Shown here: positions 33,912-46,100 of the stretch, one piece after another
Numbering within the stretch: position 1 is the stretch's first letter
How the letters are laid out: each line of letters begins with the position of its first letter
NCBI RefSeq assembly: GCF_036669915.1
Contig: NC_089319.1
Coordinates: 21,856,065-21,920,064, forward strand
DNA from: Pocillopora verrucosa
Taxonomy: Eukaryota; Cnidaria; Anthozoa; Scleractinia; Pocilloporidae
Length of the DNA: 64,000 nucleotides
Direction of reading: 5' to 3'
The notes under the pieces: model-generated
The model's database searches: none
Seen by the model: only the letters and a program-made list of their open reading frames with translations
Told to the model about the DNA's origin: nothing
Made by a program: the position numbers and the translations under genes

Positions 33912-36267
33912 TATCCGCACTACAGTCTTCGAGTGAACACTTGGGATCTTCGATACCGAATGAACATGTTTCGAATAAGCTGCAGGTTTTTTACTATGAT
34001 GTTTTTAAAGTGAAAGTGCTAACAAAGCAGAAACAATACTTCGGCCATCTGAATGTTAGCGAAAGTATTCAATACTCCACTTGTTCACTGAAAATCTGAG
34101 GAAAAATATGTTGATGTTCGATATTATTAATTATATGTATTTCTATCGTTTGAATTTTAAATATATCCTTATAAAGAGGTAGTCAGAGTGAATACTTCAG
34201 CTCTTTGGCATCTAATGAACATGTTTCGAATAAGCTCAAGTTTCTGAAGTATGAAATTTTAGTGAGAGTGCTAACAAAGCAAAAGCCATTTAGCCCTGTC
34301 AGAGGATCTGGTATAAAAGCTTCATTTCTGTTCCGCGGAAACAGGCCAAGTGTCGACCAGAAGAATCCAACTCTATACTGTGCTGCGTGAAAATTCAAGA
34401 TGTGACATGACAACGATTAGTCAGTGATAAATATTGATGTTTTTCTAGAGATTGTGAGACGTAATTTCAGCAATGGACATTTCACTCGGTATTGTATCAA
34501 GCAGGACGTATTCTTTTGTTTTCTCTGAAATTGGGCGCAAAATAAGAAATTGTTCTTTAATAGCTATGATTGAGTGTTGCTCTGAAAGTAAATTACTACA
34601 CCTCATTGAACAAATAAAATATTAATCCCATCTACGCCAATTTTAGCTTTAGAACTTTCTTCTTTAAGGCAAACATTTCATCAAAGACCTATTCTTTAAC
34701 AACCAGTCTCAAAAAATACTGATTTCTTTGGCAAAGAGATAATTGTCGTGTATGACCAAACTTTACTTCCTCGTTGCACGGTGCTTACATGCAAATCGTT
34801 TTCCATTTGTCCACGATGATTGAAACGACCCGACAGTATTTGCCAAATGAGCTCTTAATGCTTTTGTGTAGGTTGTTGGCGCAAAGACCGTATCGAAAAT
34901 AAGCTTTCGGTCAATAATTTGAAGAATGTTAATGAAGGAACTTGTTTGATTCAACAAAAAATTGTCAGAGCTGAAAGCTTGATAAAGTAAGTAGGAGAAT
35001 TGTTGGTGGAATCTTGGGGCGGAGTTAAAAACTTCCATTGCATTCCAGGGTAACAAGATTTCACTGCTTTAGTGATGTTCAGTGAACATTTACGAAGTAA
35101 TTCAAAATAAAAACGATCGGCCAACTTTAATTGAAGCTTCCCAATGTCCATTTATTATTTCTGAATAAGCTGCCATAAGGTTTTTTCAATAATGATCGCT
35201 CTCTTTGGTAATATGTCGAGATATAATATTTTATTTATGCATTGTGCATCAATATCCAATACTGATTGAGCCAGCATAGCCAAAATTTTACAATTCATAG
35301 AGCCTATTAAGACCCTAGTCATATTTCTTTCAGCTTTGTTCAAAAAGTAACCACTTGATATATCAAAATATCTCTTTATGTGCTTTCATGATGACAGGAC
35401 TTCGCTTCCTTAATAAATAATGTCTGCGTTTGCTTATAGTTTTCTAATTTTCCACGGCAAATAGACAGTCCATGCCTTTCAGCACTTGGTCTATATATAC
35501 ATCCAGAGAAAAAAAATGTTGCATAGCTTTAAGTACGGATCTCTAACTCGGTCAGTAAGAGGTATTTAATTTGCTTCAAAATATTAACCTAAAGCCTATT
35601 TTCGACACGATGTTTCTGCTAAGGAAGTTTTTTATCCACGCAAAAGAGTCACGGTAATTTGATATCATTTGGCTTTCGAGCCTATTTGGCAAAAACTCTC
35701 TAACCGTTTTCAATCGTGGACAAATGGGAATCTGTTTTAAGTGAAGCTCCGTGAAGATGAAAGGATTCGAACAGACATTTTACGAGACTGATTCTACGGA
35801 CCGTATCTTGAAGTCATTGAAGAAGTTAAGGACAACCTTCCCAGCTTAAAACTGACGTAGAACTGATTCCTGAGTACTTCATTTGTTCAATAAGGTGTAG
35901 TATTTCCACTTTCAGAACCACAATCAGTGATGGATATTAAAAAACGATGAGCTAAACCTCGGGGAAAACAAAATATTACGTTACGCCTGATATAGCAATG
36001 AGTACCTCTCTATAAGGATTTGTTTAAATTTCAAACGATAGAAATATATAAAATTTATATCATTGACGTCAGCATTTCATTTTTTTTTCTTCAATTTTCA
36101 GAGAACAAGTGAAGAAGTCAATACCTTTTCTAACATGCAGATGGCCGGAGTATTGTTTCTCCTTTGTTGGCATTTCCACTTTCAAAACATTATGCAAAAA
36201 AAACCTGTAGCTTATTCGAAACACGTTCATTTGGTATCGAAGATCTCAAGACTCTCTAACGCGGATA
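33912..36267. repeat. Spacer between head-to-head copies H and F with inverted leader repeats
   Basis: Duplicate of 19637-22095. The leader next to H (33912-34190) is found inverted next to F (about 36005-36267). Short frames inside are not shared in a way that suggests coding. Confidence 0.6.
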
Positions 36268-37722
36268 AAGGAAAAAGTTTGCTGATTGGAGTTTTTTCCC
36301 GTGATTTATTCAGCTTCACAAGCGGCGTGACAGAGCATTTTTCGACCGTTCCAGTTAAAGGGCGTGAATAGAAAACTCATTCTAGTTGCTTTTGTCTTTT
36401 CCTGTGTGGATACAGTGTATCGTGTTGTCCTTCAAGTCTTTGGAATATCTAATTCCAAGTTTTTTGTGATTCAGAAGATTCCTCTCTATGTTATATTTCT
36501 AGTTAGCATATATTGCAGAGTTTATCTTTTAACAAATCACTTCCGGAACCTGTCGAGTAGAGCGAGTTTTTATTTATAACACCCTACCGCATCCTTTCTT
36601 TAATGCCATCTTTATGACATCGTTTATTTATCCAATGTAGAACAAACAAACTGAAAATAGAAAACTCCTTATTGCACTCTTTTCACCTCTCTTTGGAGTT
36701 ATCTTTAAGGTAGTCTTACGACTTTGCACTCAACGCTTGAAGAAAATTACTCATCCGGGATACTCGTACATCTTGTTAGTGCCGTTGTATTTTGGATCAG
36801 CGATCGTGTTCCAAGTAATGCAGGCAGAACTTGATAGCCTCGAATTCATTGCTGTTCTTGGAGTAATCCAGGGCGCGGTAGAAGTTCAAGTGTAGAACGA
36901 AACACCACGGTCTTCATTGGTTCATATTTGTCATGTGATCTTGAAAGAAAATCAGCTCCTCGGGGAAGTCTACGCACTCCTTGCCGTGAGAGACTAATGC
37001 TGATATTACCATTTTAGGCATGTTCAATGGGAATCAACTGCTATGATGTCTGTTAACGGCGTATTTATATCAGTCTACTTATTTACAAAACATTCCACTT
37101 TTAAAGCTGCTTCAGGAATTTGCAGTTCATACCACAGTTTATACAATGAAAAATTGTCAAATACTTGTGCAAAATTAGTACCTGGCATGACGCGGCGTTT
37201 TGTCTCGGCCAAGAGACTCATCAGATACCTTCCGTAAATACAAAGCGAACCCGTCGAGCATCGCGCTCAAAGTACCGTTCCCGTTTGACAATTTTTCATT
37301 GTATATATTGTAACTCGTGAACACGCGGCTGCAAATCCTTCTGCGATTGAGGGCCAGACTGCTAACATCTTGACTTCGCGAATGGGACTTTGAGCGTGAT
37401 GCTCGACGAGTTCTCTTTACGAAAGGTATCTTATGAGTCTCTTGGCCGAGACGAAACACCGCGTCATTCCAGCCAAGACTTTTCACATACCACAGTTCTG
37501 CTGGTTATTGAATGGTGTTTCCCCGGCGCATCCTTAGCCATCGAGGCTCGCTTTCAGAATATCGCAGTTATGGCCTTTTGGCGCAAAAGATGGAAAAGAC
37601 ACATTTTGTTTGCGATGGCAGATCTGGTTCCAATGGCTCCCTAGACGACAGCAAATCTCTTGGAAGTTGTAGATGGGCGCTTTGATTAGTATAAAGGTCA
37701 TCCGTGAAAAATGCCCTTCGCA
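36268..37722 (+). pseudogene. Multipass membrane protein family, copy F (subfamily 2), degraded
   Basis: Sister of E. The start codon is lost (aag in place of atg at 36268). The large deletion from FTSGVTEH to the RPYQLKG region is shared with E, but the segment encoding RKLILVAFVFSCVDTVYRVV through NHFRNLSSRAS, lost from E, remains. It shares the foldback insertion and the terminal stop in the LVPMAP region but lacks E's palindromic insertion. Confidence 0.85.
37140..37485. mobile_element. Foldback element, orthologous to 23046-23396
   Basis: Same inverted-repeat structure and the same 12-base flanks CATACCACAGTT (37128-37139, 37486-37497), so the insertion predates the duplication that produced E and F. 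Confidence 0.8.
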
Positions 37723-39189
37723 AGCAGAACTTCTAAAAACTTAATCCTGACAGGCTTTCAGCCTTCCTTGGGTTAATGGCGTGTATTGCTCAAGATTGTT
37801 GACTTGTTGCATTCACCGAAACGTGACAGAAAGGATTGAAAACAAAATTGATCCGCTCAGCTTGTGGAAGGCAAGAAGTCTTTCATTCTTTTCTGAATCC
37901 TAGGTATATTTGCGCCAGGCGACGACGGAAAGCATTTAGACAGCGAGGAAACTCTAACAGGCGAGCCTGCGAGTTGCTTGGCACGGTTAAAAAAAAGAGC
38001 TTGCAAGAATGCCATCGTTTTCCGTTTACACGGATGATTCGCTCATGCATGCGCCTTTCTTCTTAATAAAAAAATGGTAGGTCCTAATACTTAATTCCGA
38101 TATAGATATAGATATAGATACCGGAATTGTAGTAAATTTATCATTCTAAACTTTTCAAGAAAGTGTATTTGGAGTGCCCTGTATGTAGATAAAATCGTGT
38201 TCTACGGATGTGAGACATCAGAGATTAGCTCGATATGAAATTATACGTAGAGTAAGTTGACAGTATTTTCGAAACTTACGCGACAATCTTTAACCACTTA
38301 TTTCAAAACATCCTTTCAGATGTAGATGCTCTCACGATGACAGGACTTCATTTGTTTGATAATAGTTGTATAATTTTCAATGGCAATTAAACAGTTCGAT
38401 ACCTTTTCCCAACGAGCACGCAGTTCTTTTGTGTAACTGTTTAATGGAAAAACCCTCAGGCAAAAAACCCGAATCGAAAATGAGCTTTCGATCAATTGCT
38501 TCTCTACGAGCTTTTATCCATGAATACGGTTTGCAATGATCCGCAGTACTTGGCAGGGTTTAGAGGCGTGATAGTTTCTCCTTCCGTTTTCCATACATGC
38601 ACTGTATAGAAAGACTAGTAAAAGGGGACACACTTTCTCTTCAACGAGTCGTCCTCTTTAAATCTAGCTCTTGAGAATTCAGAGACGCAGAAATATCAAG
38701 ATATGAATAGATATATGTTTTTTTCACTACTTATTCTTTCCAAGAGTTATTGTCATAGTTGTTAAACCTGCCTGTGTACAGACTGCCATACAATTCAATT
38801 ACATACAAAAACATTTAGTTACTTGTTTTATGAGTTGGTTCGTGTCATAAGCTGTGCTTCCAAGCGAAGTGGCCGTAAGGGCTTTTGAAAATTGACTACG
38901 TGTTTAACAACGTGGGCAAATTTATTCTCTTCCAGTTTGTTCTGTTGCCTAAACAAAAACTGCATGTTCCTGCTTTCATTTCATTCAAAGAATCAGAGAA
39001 AGTCTGCGCTCGCGCCATCCTCAATCAATACATTTTATGTTTCCTGTGTATGCAAGTGTGCACCTTCACGTAATTCTAGGCGCTGTCTCACTCACAGACT
39101 ATTTGTCGCTATGCAATGCAAGTGTAGCTTTTTCGTCGTTTGGTTATAATTTGACAGGTTTAGAACGACCTAAACCACTTTCAGCCACT
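37723..39189. other. Intergenic between F and I
   Basis: Duplicate of 23640-25190, with a short gatata repeat expanded near 38098-38120 and small deletions. No gene seen. Confidence 0.45.
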
Positions 39190-40034
39190 CTGTCTCGAAA
39201 CTTTTTCCTTTTCACTCGACTGAGCATCAAAGGCAGAAAAAATGGATATTAACTGCAATGAGTTCGCTGAAAACGCTGAGAGTTTGAGATTGCGTTTTGT
39301 ATCTAAATTTTAACCTGTGCAGTTAAAGTCGGTCATTTGACGGGTGAATAATGAGCAGCAATACACTGATAGAGGTGTTTGGTCACGTTGTGTTCAGTTT
39401 TACTCGTACCCCTTGTTTTGAAACTTATTCCTTTTCACTCGACTGAGCATCAAAGGCATAAAAAATGGATATTAACTGTATTAAATTCGCTGAAAACGCT
39501 GAGAGTTTGCTTCGTAAGCACTTTCAGTATGGATGTACTTTCACTTCCTAAGTATATATCCACCTAAAAGATCGCAGATATTGGGAAAGATTGCGTTTTG
39601 TATCTAAATTTTAACCTGTGCAGTTAAAGTCGGTCATTTGACGGGTGAATAATGAGCAGCAATACACTGATAGAGGTGTTTGGTCACGTTGTGTTCAGTT
39701 TTACTCGTACCCCTTGTTTTGAAATTTTTCCCTTTTCACTCGACTGAGCATTAAACGCGGAAAAAATGGACATTAAGTGCACTGAGTTCGCTGAAAACGC
39801 TGGGTATACAAAAATTTACTCAGCTTGAGTTTGCCTCGTAAGCACTTTCAATACGGATGTACTTTCACTTTCCAAGTATATATTTACCTAAAAGATAGCA
39901 GCTATTGGGAAAGATTGCATTTTGTATCTAAGTTATAGACTGTGCAGTTAAAGTCGGTCATTTGACGGGTGAATAATGAGCAGCAATACACTGATAGAGG
40001 TGTTTGGTCACATTGTGTTCAGTTTCACTCGTGG
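39190..40034 (+). repeat. Three tandem copies of the 5' leader plus first 19 codons of copy I
   Basis: Units begin near 39190, 39411 and 39712 and end in gttttactcgtacc, except the last, which continues into the gene. The first is shortened by about 80 bases. Decoy starts lie at 39351 and 39652, each reading MSSNTLIEVFGHVVFSFTR before leaving the family sequence. Confidence 0.85.
39874..39883 (+). promoter_or_regulatory. Candidate TATA element for copy I
   Basis: AAGTATATAT about 95 bases before the start at 39976, identical in place to the element ahead of copy G. Confidence 0.3.
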
Positions 40035-41586
40035 TGTGTCAGAGCATTACAATCCAGAAGAACCTGTATTGACACCGGAGATGTTTGGCTACGATCCTTT
40101 AGAAAGCACCGGTCGAGAATGGTATTATCATCCCGTAGATGAGTTTATATTTCAAGAATACAGCGATAGAAGGAATACAGCTTTTTCTTATCTTCCTTCA
40201 TCAAGTCTTAATGTGAGATGTATAAACGCGTGTGCACCAGAGGAAAATGAAGAGACGTTAGGCGGCCAACAAGATGAAGATCGAGCAATGGCTTGGAAGC
40301 GGCTCAGACCATCCGCTCTTTCCACAGTGTGGAAAGCACTGTGTACCGGTGCTTTGATTTCATTGTTGACTGCTGCTATTATCGGTGTCCTATATATAAT
40401 GATAACCTACGTCTGCTATCAAACCATATACAACTGTCAATTTCATGACAAGGAGACAATTCCTGAGAAAGTACAATGGATCAGAACATTGTCTGACATC
40501 ACAAGTTGTGTTTTCCTGTACTTGTGGTTCTTTGGAGGTGTGCTTTTACTTTTTCGACCATATCAGATCATGGGGTTGAAGGGGAAACTGTTCTTAGCAG
40601 CTTTTCTCCTGTTTTCTTTGGATACACTTTATCGCGTGGCGCTTCAACTTCTTGGAATATCTCATTCTAAACTTTCTGTGTTAAAAAAGATTCCATTGAA
40701 CGTACTTTTCCTCTCCAGTATATGTTGGCAAATTTATGTCTTAACAAATGCGTTTCGCTCGCTATCAAAAAGGCTGAATTTATTTTTCAAAATGCTGACG
40801 CCAAGTTGTTTCCCTTTCGCAATCGGCATCTTCGTAGCGTCTTATATTTACCCAATGTACAGCAGGCAAGATGGGAAAGGAAAGCTACTTATAGCAATCT
40901 TCTCGCCTCTCATCGGGGTCGTTCTTAAGGTGATCTCTCGAATATGCGTTCAGCGGTTATGGCGCATAACTCATCCAGGACGTTCGTTCGTCTTGTTAGC
41001 GCCGTTGTATTTTGGAACAGCAGTTATGTTTCGAGTGTTGCAAGCAGAGCTTGACAGCCTTAAATCCATAGCTATCCTTGGAATAGTCCACGGCGCTGCA
41101 GAAGTCATAGAGAGAAGCACCATGGTTATCATTGATCACGTTTGTCATGTAATTTTAGAAAGACAATCAGCTCCTTGGGGAAGTTTCCGCACTCCTCGGC
41201 GTGAGCGACTAATGGCTGATGTCGCTATTTTAAGCATGCTTTATGAATCAACTGCTATTGTTTCTGTTAACAGTGTTTTGTACTTGTATCAATATATTTA
41301 CTTACAAAATATTCCACTTTTAAAGCTGCTGCATAAATTTGCAATTCATACCTCAGTTGCACTGGTTATTGAATGGTTTTTCACCGGCGCATCATTGGCC
41401 ATCGAGACTCATTATCAGAACATCGCAGTTATGGCCGTTTGGCGAAAAAGATGGAAAAGACACATTTTGGTTGCTATAGCAAATCTCGTTCCATTGGCAA
41501 TTTGGACGACACCCAACCTCTTGGAAATTGTACATGGGCGCTTTTATGAGTTTCAAAGCCACCCGTGCAAAATGCCCTTCGCTTAG
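39976..41586 (+). CDS. Multipass membrane protein, family copy I (subfamily 1), intact
   Basis: 536 residues, single exon, with TGA ATA ATG fixing the start. Layout and hydrophobic segments are as in copy G. Differences from G are scattered, for example PEMFGYD for PETFGYD, ILERQSAP for ILERKSAP and LLHKF for LLQKF, with no gap over the whole length, so both proteins are probably maintained or the duplication is recent. An AATAAA lies about 240 bases after the stop. The complete receptor gene at 43110-48226 converges on it from the other strand about 1.5 kb away. Function unknown; membrane location is inferred from hydrophobicity only. Confidence 0.9.
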   Translation: MSSNTLIEVFGHIVFSFTRGVSEHYNPEEPVLTPEMFGYDPLESTGREWYYHPVDEFIFQEYSDRRNTAFSYLPSSSLNVRCINACAPEENEETLGGQQDEDRAMAWKRLRPSALSTVWKALCTGALISLLTAAIIGVLYIMITYVCYQTIYNCQFHDKETIPEKVQWIRTLSDITSCVFLYLWFFGGVLLLFRPYQIMGLKGKLFLAAFLLFSLDTLYRVALQLLGISHSKLSVLKKIPLNVLFLSSICWQIYVLTNAFRSLSKRLNLFFKMLTPSCFPFAIGIFVASYIYPMYSRQDGKGKLLIAIFSPLIGVVLKVISRICVQRLWRITHPGRSFVLLAPLYFGTAVMFRVLQAELDSLKSIAILGIVHGAAEVIERSTMVIIDHVCHVILERQSAPWGSFRTPRRERLMADVAILSMLYESTAIVSVNSVLYLYQYIYLQNIPLLKLLHKFAIHTSVALVIEWFFTGASLAIETHYQNIAVMAVWRKRWKRHILVAIANLVPLAIWTTPNLLEIVHGRFYEFQSHPCKMPFA

Positions 41587-41822
41587 AGACTTGGAAATCA
41601 TTACGCTGGCGTCCGTTCAGCCTTTCCACGGGTGACGGTCTTGTAAGCTTCTCTTCGATACCGCCTTACATTATTCGGTTCGTAGCGGAAACGAACTTTA
41701 TGAAGAAAGAATCCATGTTCCGTCTGCTTGTACAGAGAAAGGAAACTCTGACCACGATGATTATTTCTAAAAGACCTGCGAGGATTTCATTGGAAAGAAT
41801 AGCAGAGATTGTGTGTCACTAA

Positions 41823-41828
41823 AATAAA
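41823..41828 (+). terminator. Candidate polyadenylation signal of copy I
   Basis: AATAAA in the same context and distance as after copies B, C and G. Confidence 0.35.
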
Positions 41829-43109
41829 CGCCATTCGATCTAGCGCTTTGAGGCAATTAAATATGGAGAGCTTCAGCCTACAAATTGAATTAATCACAGC
41901 TCTTATGGGCTACGAACATTGCCGTAATGAAACAGTCAATGACAATCTTTTGTTTGAGCATGACGCAAACCGAACAGAACACCAGTATCGCGCTCGTATG
42001 GGTCTGCTTAGCACTTCTTTGGGTTCAATGATATACGCATGCACATTATTTTAAAAAGAGTGCAAAGGTTCGATTTCGTATCTTAGAGACATATAACATA
42101 AGACTGCTACGCATTTATAGCTTGAAACTTGTCTTCGAATTCTTTGAATCATGTCGGTAGAAATTCTTTAGAATAACTCCTAAAAATACAGAGCATGTGG
42201 ATACTTTTACAAACTGAAAGTTGCAATACCCTATAGCTTTAATGGTCACGAGGTGAAAACCAAAATAACTTAGACTTAAACACTTCATATAAATTCGTTA
42301 ACTTAAATTACATGGACAATGCTTGTAGGTTACTATAAATTTACAGTTAACTCTGTAATTTATATACTGGTTTAGATTTGTTTCTCAGTGCAATGGTTGC
42401 GCAGACATTTGCGTTAGAAGTTTGTTGTACAGTATTTTTACGTTGTTGGTTTACTGAATTCTAAATGCTCAGTCTGGTTTCTATCCAATAAATAGATTCA
42501 ATGTTGCCGCAGGAGATTCAAAATTTGGTGAGAACATCACTGACGCGCTCGGCTACCCTTAGTATTGTGCTACTTTTTGTTCTTACCACATTTTGACGCC
42601 ATATGTGATCTATTACTGAACAAACGCACGACAACATGGAACATGTTTGCTTTATATGATAAAGAAAAAAAACTGTTTTGATGGCTCAGCTGCGCCACAT
42701 TTTGAAGTAATCTGAGATCTGTTACTGGAGAGACCCACAGCAATATGTTATATTGTTTGATGGTGACGTCACCTATGCGTCTGTCCTCCGATAGATCATA
42801 AGTTAGAAGCAATTAATACGCGCGCGTAATATAACTTTTTACAACTTACTTAGCATATACACAGGAAAAGGATTCTATGTACACCAATTACCTCCGTTAC
42901 AGGTACTTCCTGGGAAAGTATTTAATATTTAAATACGAGAAGATATATAACTTTGAAAAAAAACTAATTATACCACAACAGGAACAAAAACTTGTTTAGG
43001 CAGTCATACCCTGATTCATCACGCAACAAATCTAGAGAATTGTGTGATAACCTCCATTTATAGGATGGGGTAGATATTATTATTTGTTTTATGATTAAAG
43101 GCGAAAATC
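41829..43109. other. Intergenic between copy I and receptor R4
   Basis: Contains a 63-codon frame (41863-42054, MESFSLQIELITALMG) whose counterpart in block G is destroyed by a deletion; not called coding. The rest is AT-rich. Confidence 0.4.
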
Positions 43110-46100
43110 TTATGTTATTATATCAATGCCCTGCAAATAAACATACCAGTAGCCCAAATTGTACAGGGCATATGAAAGAGGAAACAGAAGTCGACACGCA
43201 AAATCTATTTTTTCTGGGAGAGTTCTTTTTTTCATCCCACATTTAGTTCTGGGTGACTTTGGGTTTCCTTCAAGACACTCTAAGAAACTGCCATTCTTCT
43301 GCGATAGCTCTGATGTCTCGTCATTCGGGCCAGTGTCGTTATGAGGGGCTGTGGCTGTCACTGGTAGGACATGAACTCTTCCCTTAGCTGGGGATTTGAC
43401 GGAATCACCTGATATGTTCAAAGTTTTGGAGCTCCTGCGATGACGTAGGTCCAGTTTGCTCAAGGATAGTCGAGAAGTGTTCTACAAAATAATTAAAAAA
43501 AATTATCTTTCCGATTTGATTCACTGTCACGACCATACGGGGATTGAAACCTCGGATCAATGTCAGTATCTACCCTTCCCCTGGCCTAACATTAACTTTA
43601 ACTTGCTATCAGTTGACAGCTGTTGGACTTGGGGGAGGGGTAAGTGCGCAGTTTCTCAGATACTGATATTAATCTCAATCTAAATATCCCACGCACTGTC
43701 AGTGCAATATCTTTTTAAGGAGGGAGGCTGTTTAGTCTCTCTAGGTCAAAAGGAGATAATTTCACATCTGGAAAAAAAAGTGGAAACCTCATTACCAGTC
43801 CTTCGTTGTGTATTCCTTCCTCCCTGTTTTCTTTATTTTGCTTTTCATTTGCGAGTCTCTCTACCAGTACACACTCAACCAGGGACAGAAAGATAAAAAG
43901 GAATGACGTCATTAAATACCAGTCCACTCCTTTCACATAGCTCACCTGCAATGAAGTTACATGTATCGGGTATCAAATAATTCTCTGAAAGTTATGCAAT
44001 GTAAATATCTCTATATAACTTTATAGAATTGTATCCAATTTTCTTGTTTTTTTTTTATTTTGTTTGGCGTGAGTTACGCAAACGTGACACTGAACCAGAG
44101 ATACACTTTTATTACATATTGTGAAGTGTTATCCACAGATATAAGTATTTTGGGGTGGGAGAGGCACGGGTGTTGCATTTTTGGTAACGCTACGATATAG
44201 AGTTCCTCACTAGTAAATAGCAGAAGGGTTTGCAACGAGCCTTGGTTGTCAACAAGGGCAAAAATACATTTATTCTTTTCTAAATTAATTTTAAATACAT
44301 ACGGCCAATATTTATACGGCCTACGTCTAATTTTTGCAGAGAGTGAAATTTTTATAACTATTTTTGGAAAAGAAAACGTGTCTTTCTTATGATGGTTTTC
44401 TTGACTGTTGACAGCCTAAACCATAACGAATTTTCGCGAATCCCTGCATACCACCGTCTGTTAAATGCATGTCATGTTTTAGTCATGAGAGTTCTCTAAC
44501 CTTAGGCAGCATGCCGTTAATGTAACCCAATAAGAAAACAATTGTGAGAATGCAAGTGATGCCGACAGTGAGCCTGTCACCTCCATTATCAGGACTCATC
44601 CAGAACACGATCCAGCTCAGCATAACGAGGAAGATGCATGGAAGGTACAGCTGGATCATGTAATATCCCAGACGCCTTTGCAGCAAGAAGTATGCTCCTA
44701 CGATGGTATAGTTACCTGTGTATGATAGCCAAGAAAATTTGTCATCATTGCATATGTAGTTGCATTACACTAGGTGAGGACGACCACGTTAGTTTTGTAG
44801 AAGACTCAACTTCAATTTAACAACTCTTTGTCGCCTAGACTTTTTCCTGTTCTCATTCATATGATATAGCTCTGCAGTGATGATCTAAATGAAATCTGTT
44901 GCAACAAAACTGAAAATGGATACGAAAGAAAACTTTCGACAGGCCATCTACTATCACAAGAGAATTACCTGTAAATATACCGTATGTCTCCTTAAATAAC
45001 CACACAAAGACTTATAACCTTGAAAGCTACTTGTCAAAATTAGTTTAGTAACTTAATTACAGTTCGTCTTTCAGGGCGCGGAAGCTTTCTAAATCTTGCT
45101 AAATCTTGTCATAAATAATTTACCTCCGATGTATACTCCAACTCGGCGTGAGGGTTTTGCAGATATGATTGAAAACTGCGCCATCGTAGTTTGTTCGACA
45201 GTGATAAGGTCTCGCTTCCACATGTAATCAACATCGCGCGTAGAAAACCCGTCTGAGACAAATACAGCACAATGTGTATTAAGGAGGATTGAACATTCTT
45301 CGTCTGCCTAAACAATGATCAATCAAATGTACCATGACCAGTGCCTAGTTACGGACTACTTGGAAAACTATGAGAAAACCCTTAATTGAAACGCTGCATC
45401 TTACTCTATATAAAACACTTCAGCGGCTAAGTTGCGATGAGGCTACAACTGTAGTGTACATCGATTGTCATACCTACAGATCGCAATGTTTTTATCAGTG
45501 TACTAATTTAATTCCCGCTGCCCTTTTTATCAGACCTTATTTCCTCCTGACGCGCTTCGCACTTTATTTTCTGACTTTACGTTGTTGAACACCACCTTGA
45601 TTGTGGTTCATACGCTCACACTTTTTCAACTAATTTGATCGTTTATTTGCCTTCTCCTTGATTTACTTATCCGCCTCTGCACCCTGCTCTACTATATAAA
45701 AGTCGCTTGACATGCACTCAGAAACTTTCAGTTTCAGGCATCCAAGATTTTAAAGAAATGAGTGCATGTAACAGTATTTAAGCTAAGAATGATTTTTTTT
45801 CCTTTTTTTTCCTTTAATGGATTCAAGAAGAGAGTAAATGGTGAAAATTATTGCCAATATGCATGTAACATCTCCCACTATGTACTTACAGCTCCCAAAT
45901 GTGAGCGAACAGTTCTGTGTGTCGATTGGAAAGTTGTGAAGATCCATATTACAGGCGGACACTAAGTGAGTACTAAAGATAAACAATATAAAACTATAAT
46001 AGAACACTTGAGATTCAGTCAAGATCAAGTGTTTATTAGACAATTTTGGGATAAAATTAGTCCCAAAAACTTTCATGGGGACCATAAGGGAAACTACTTC

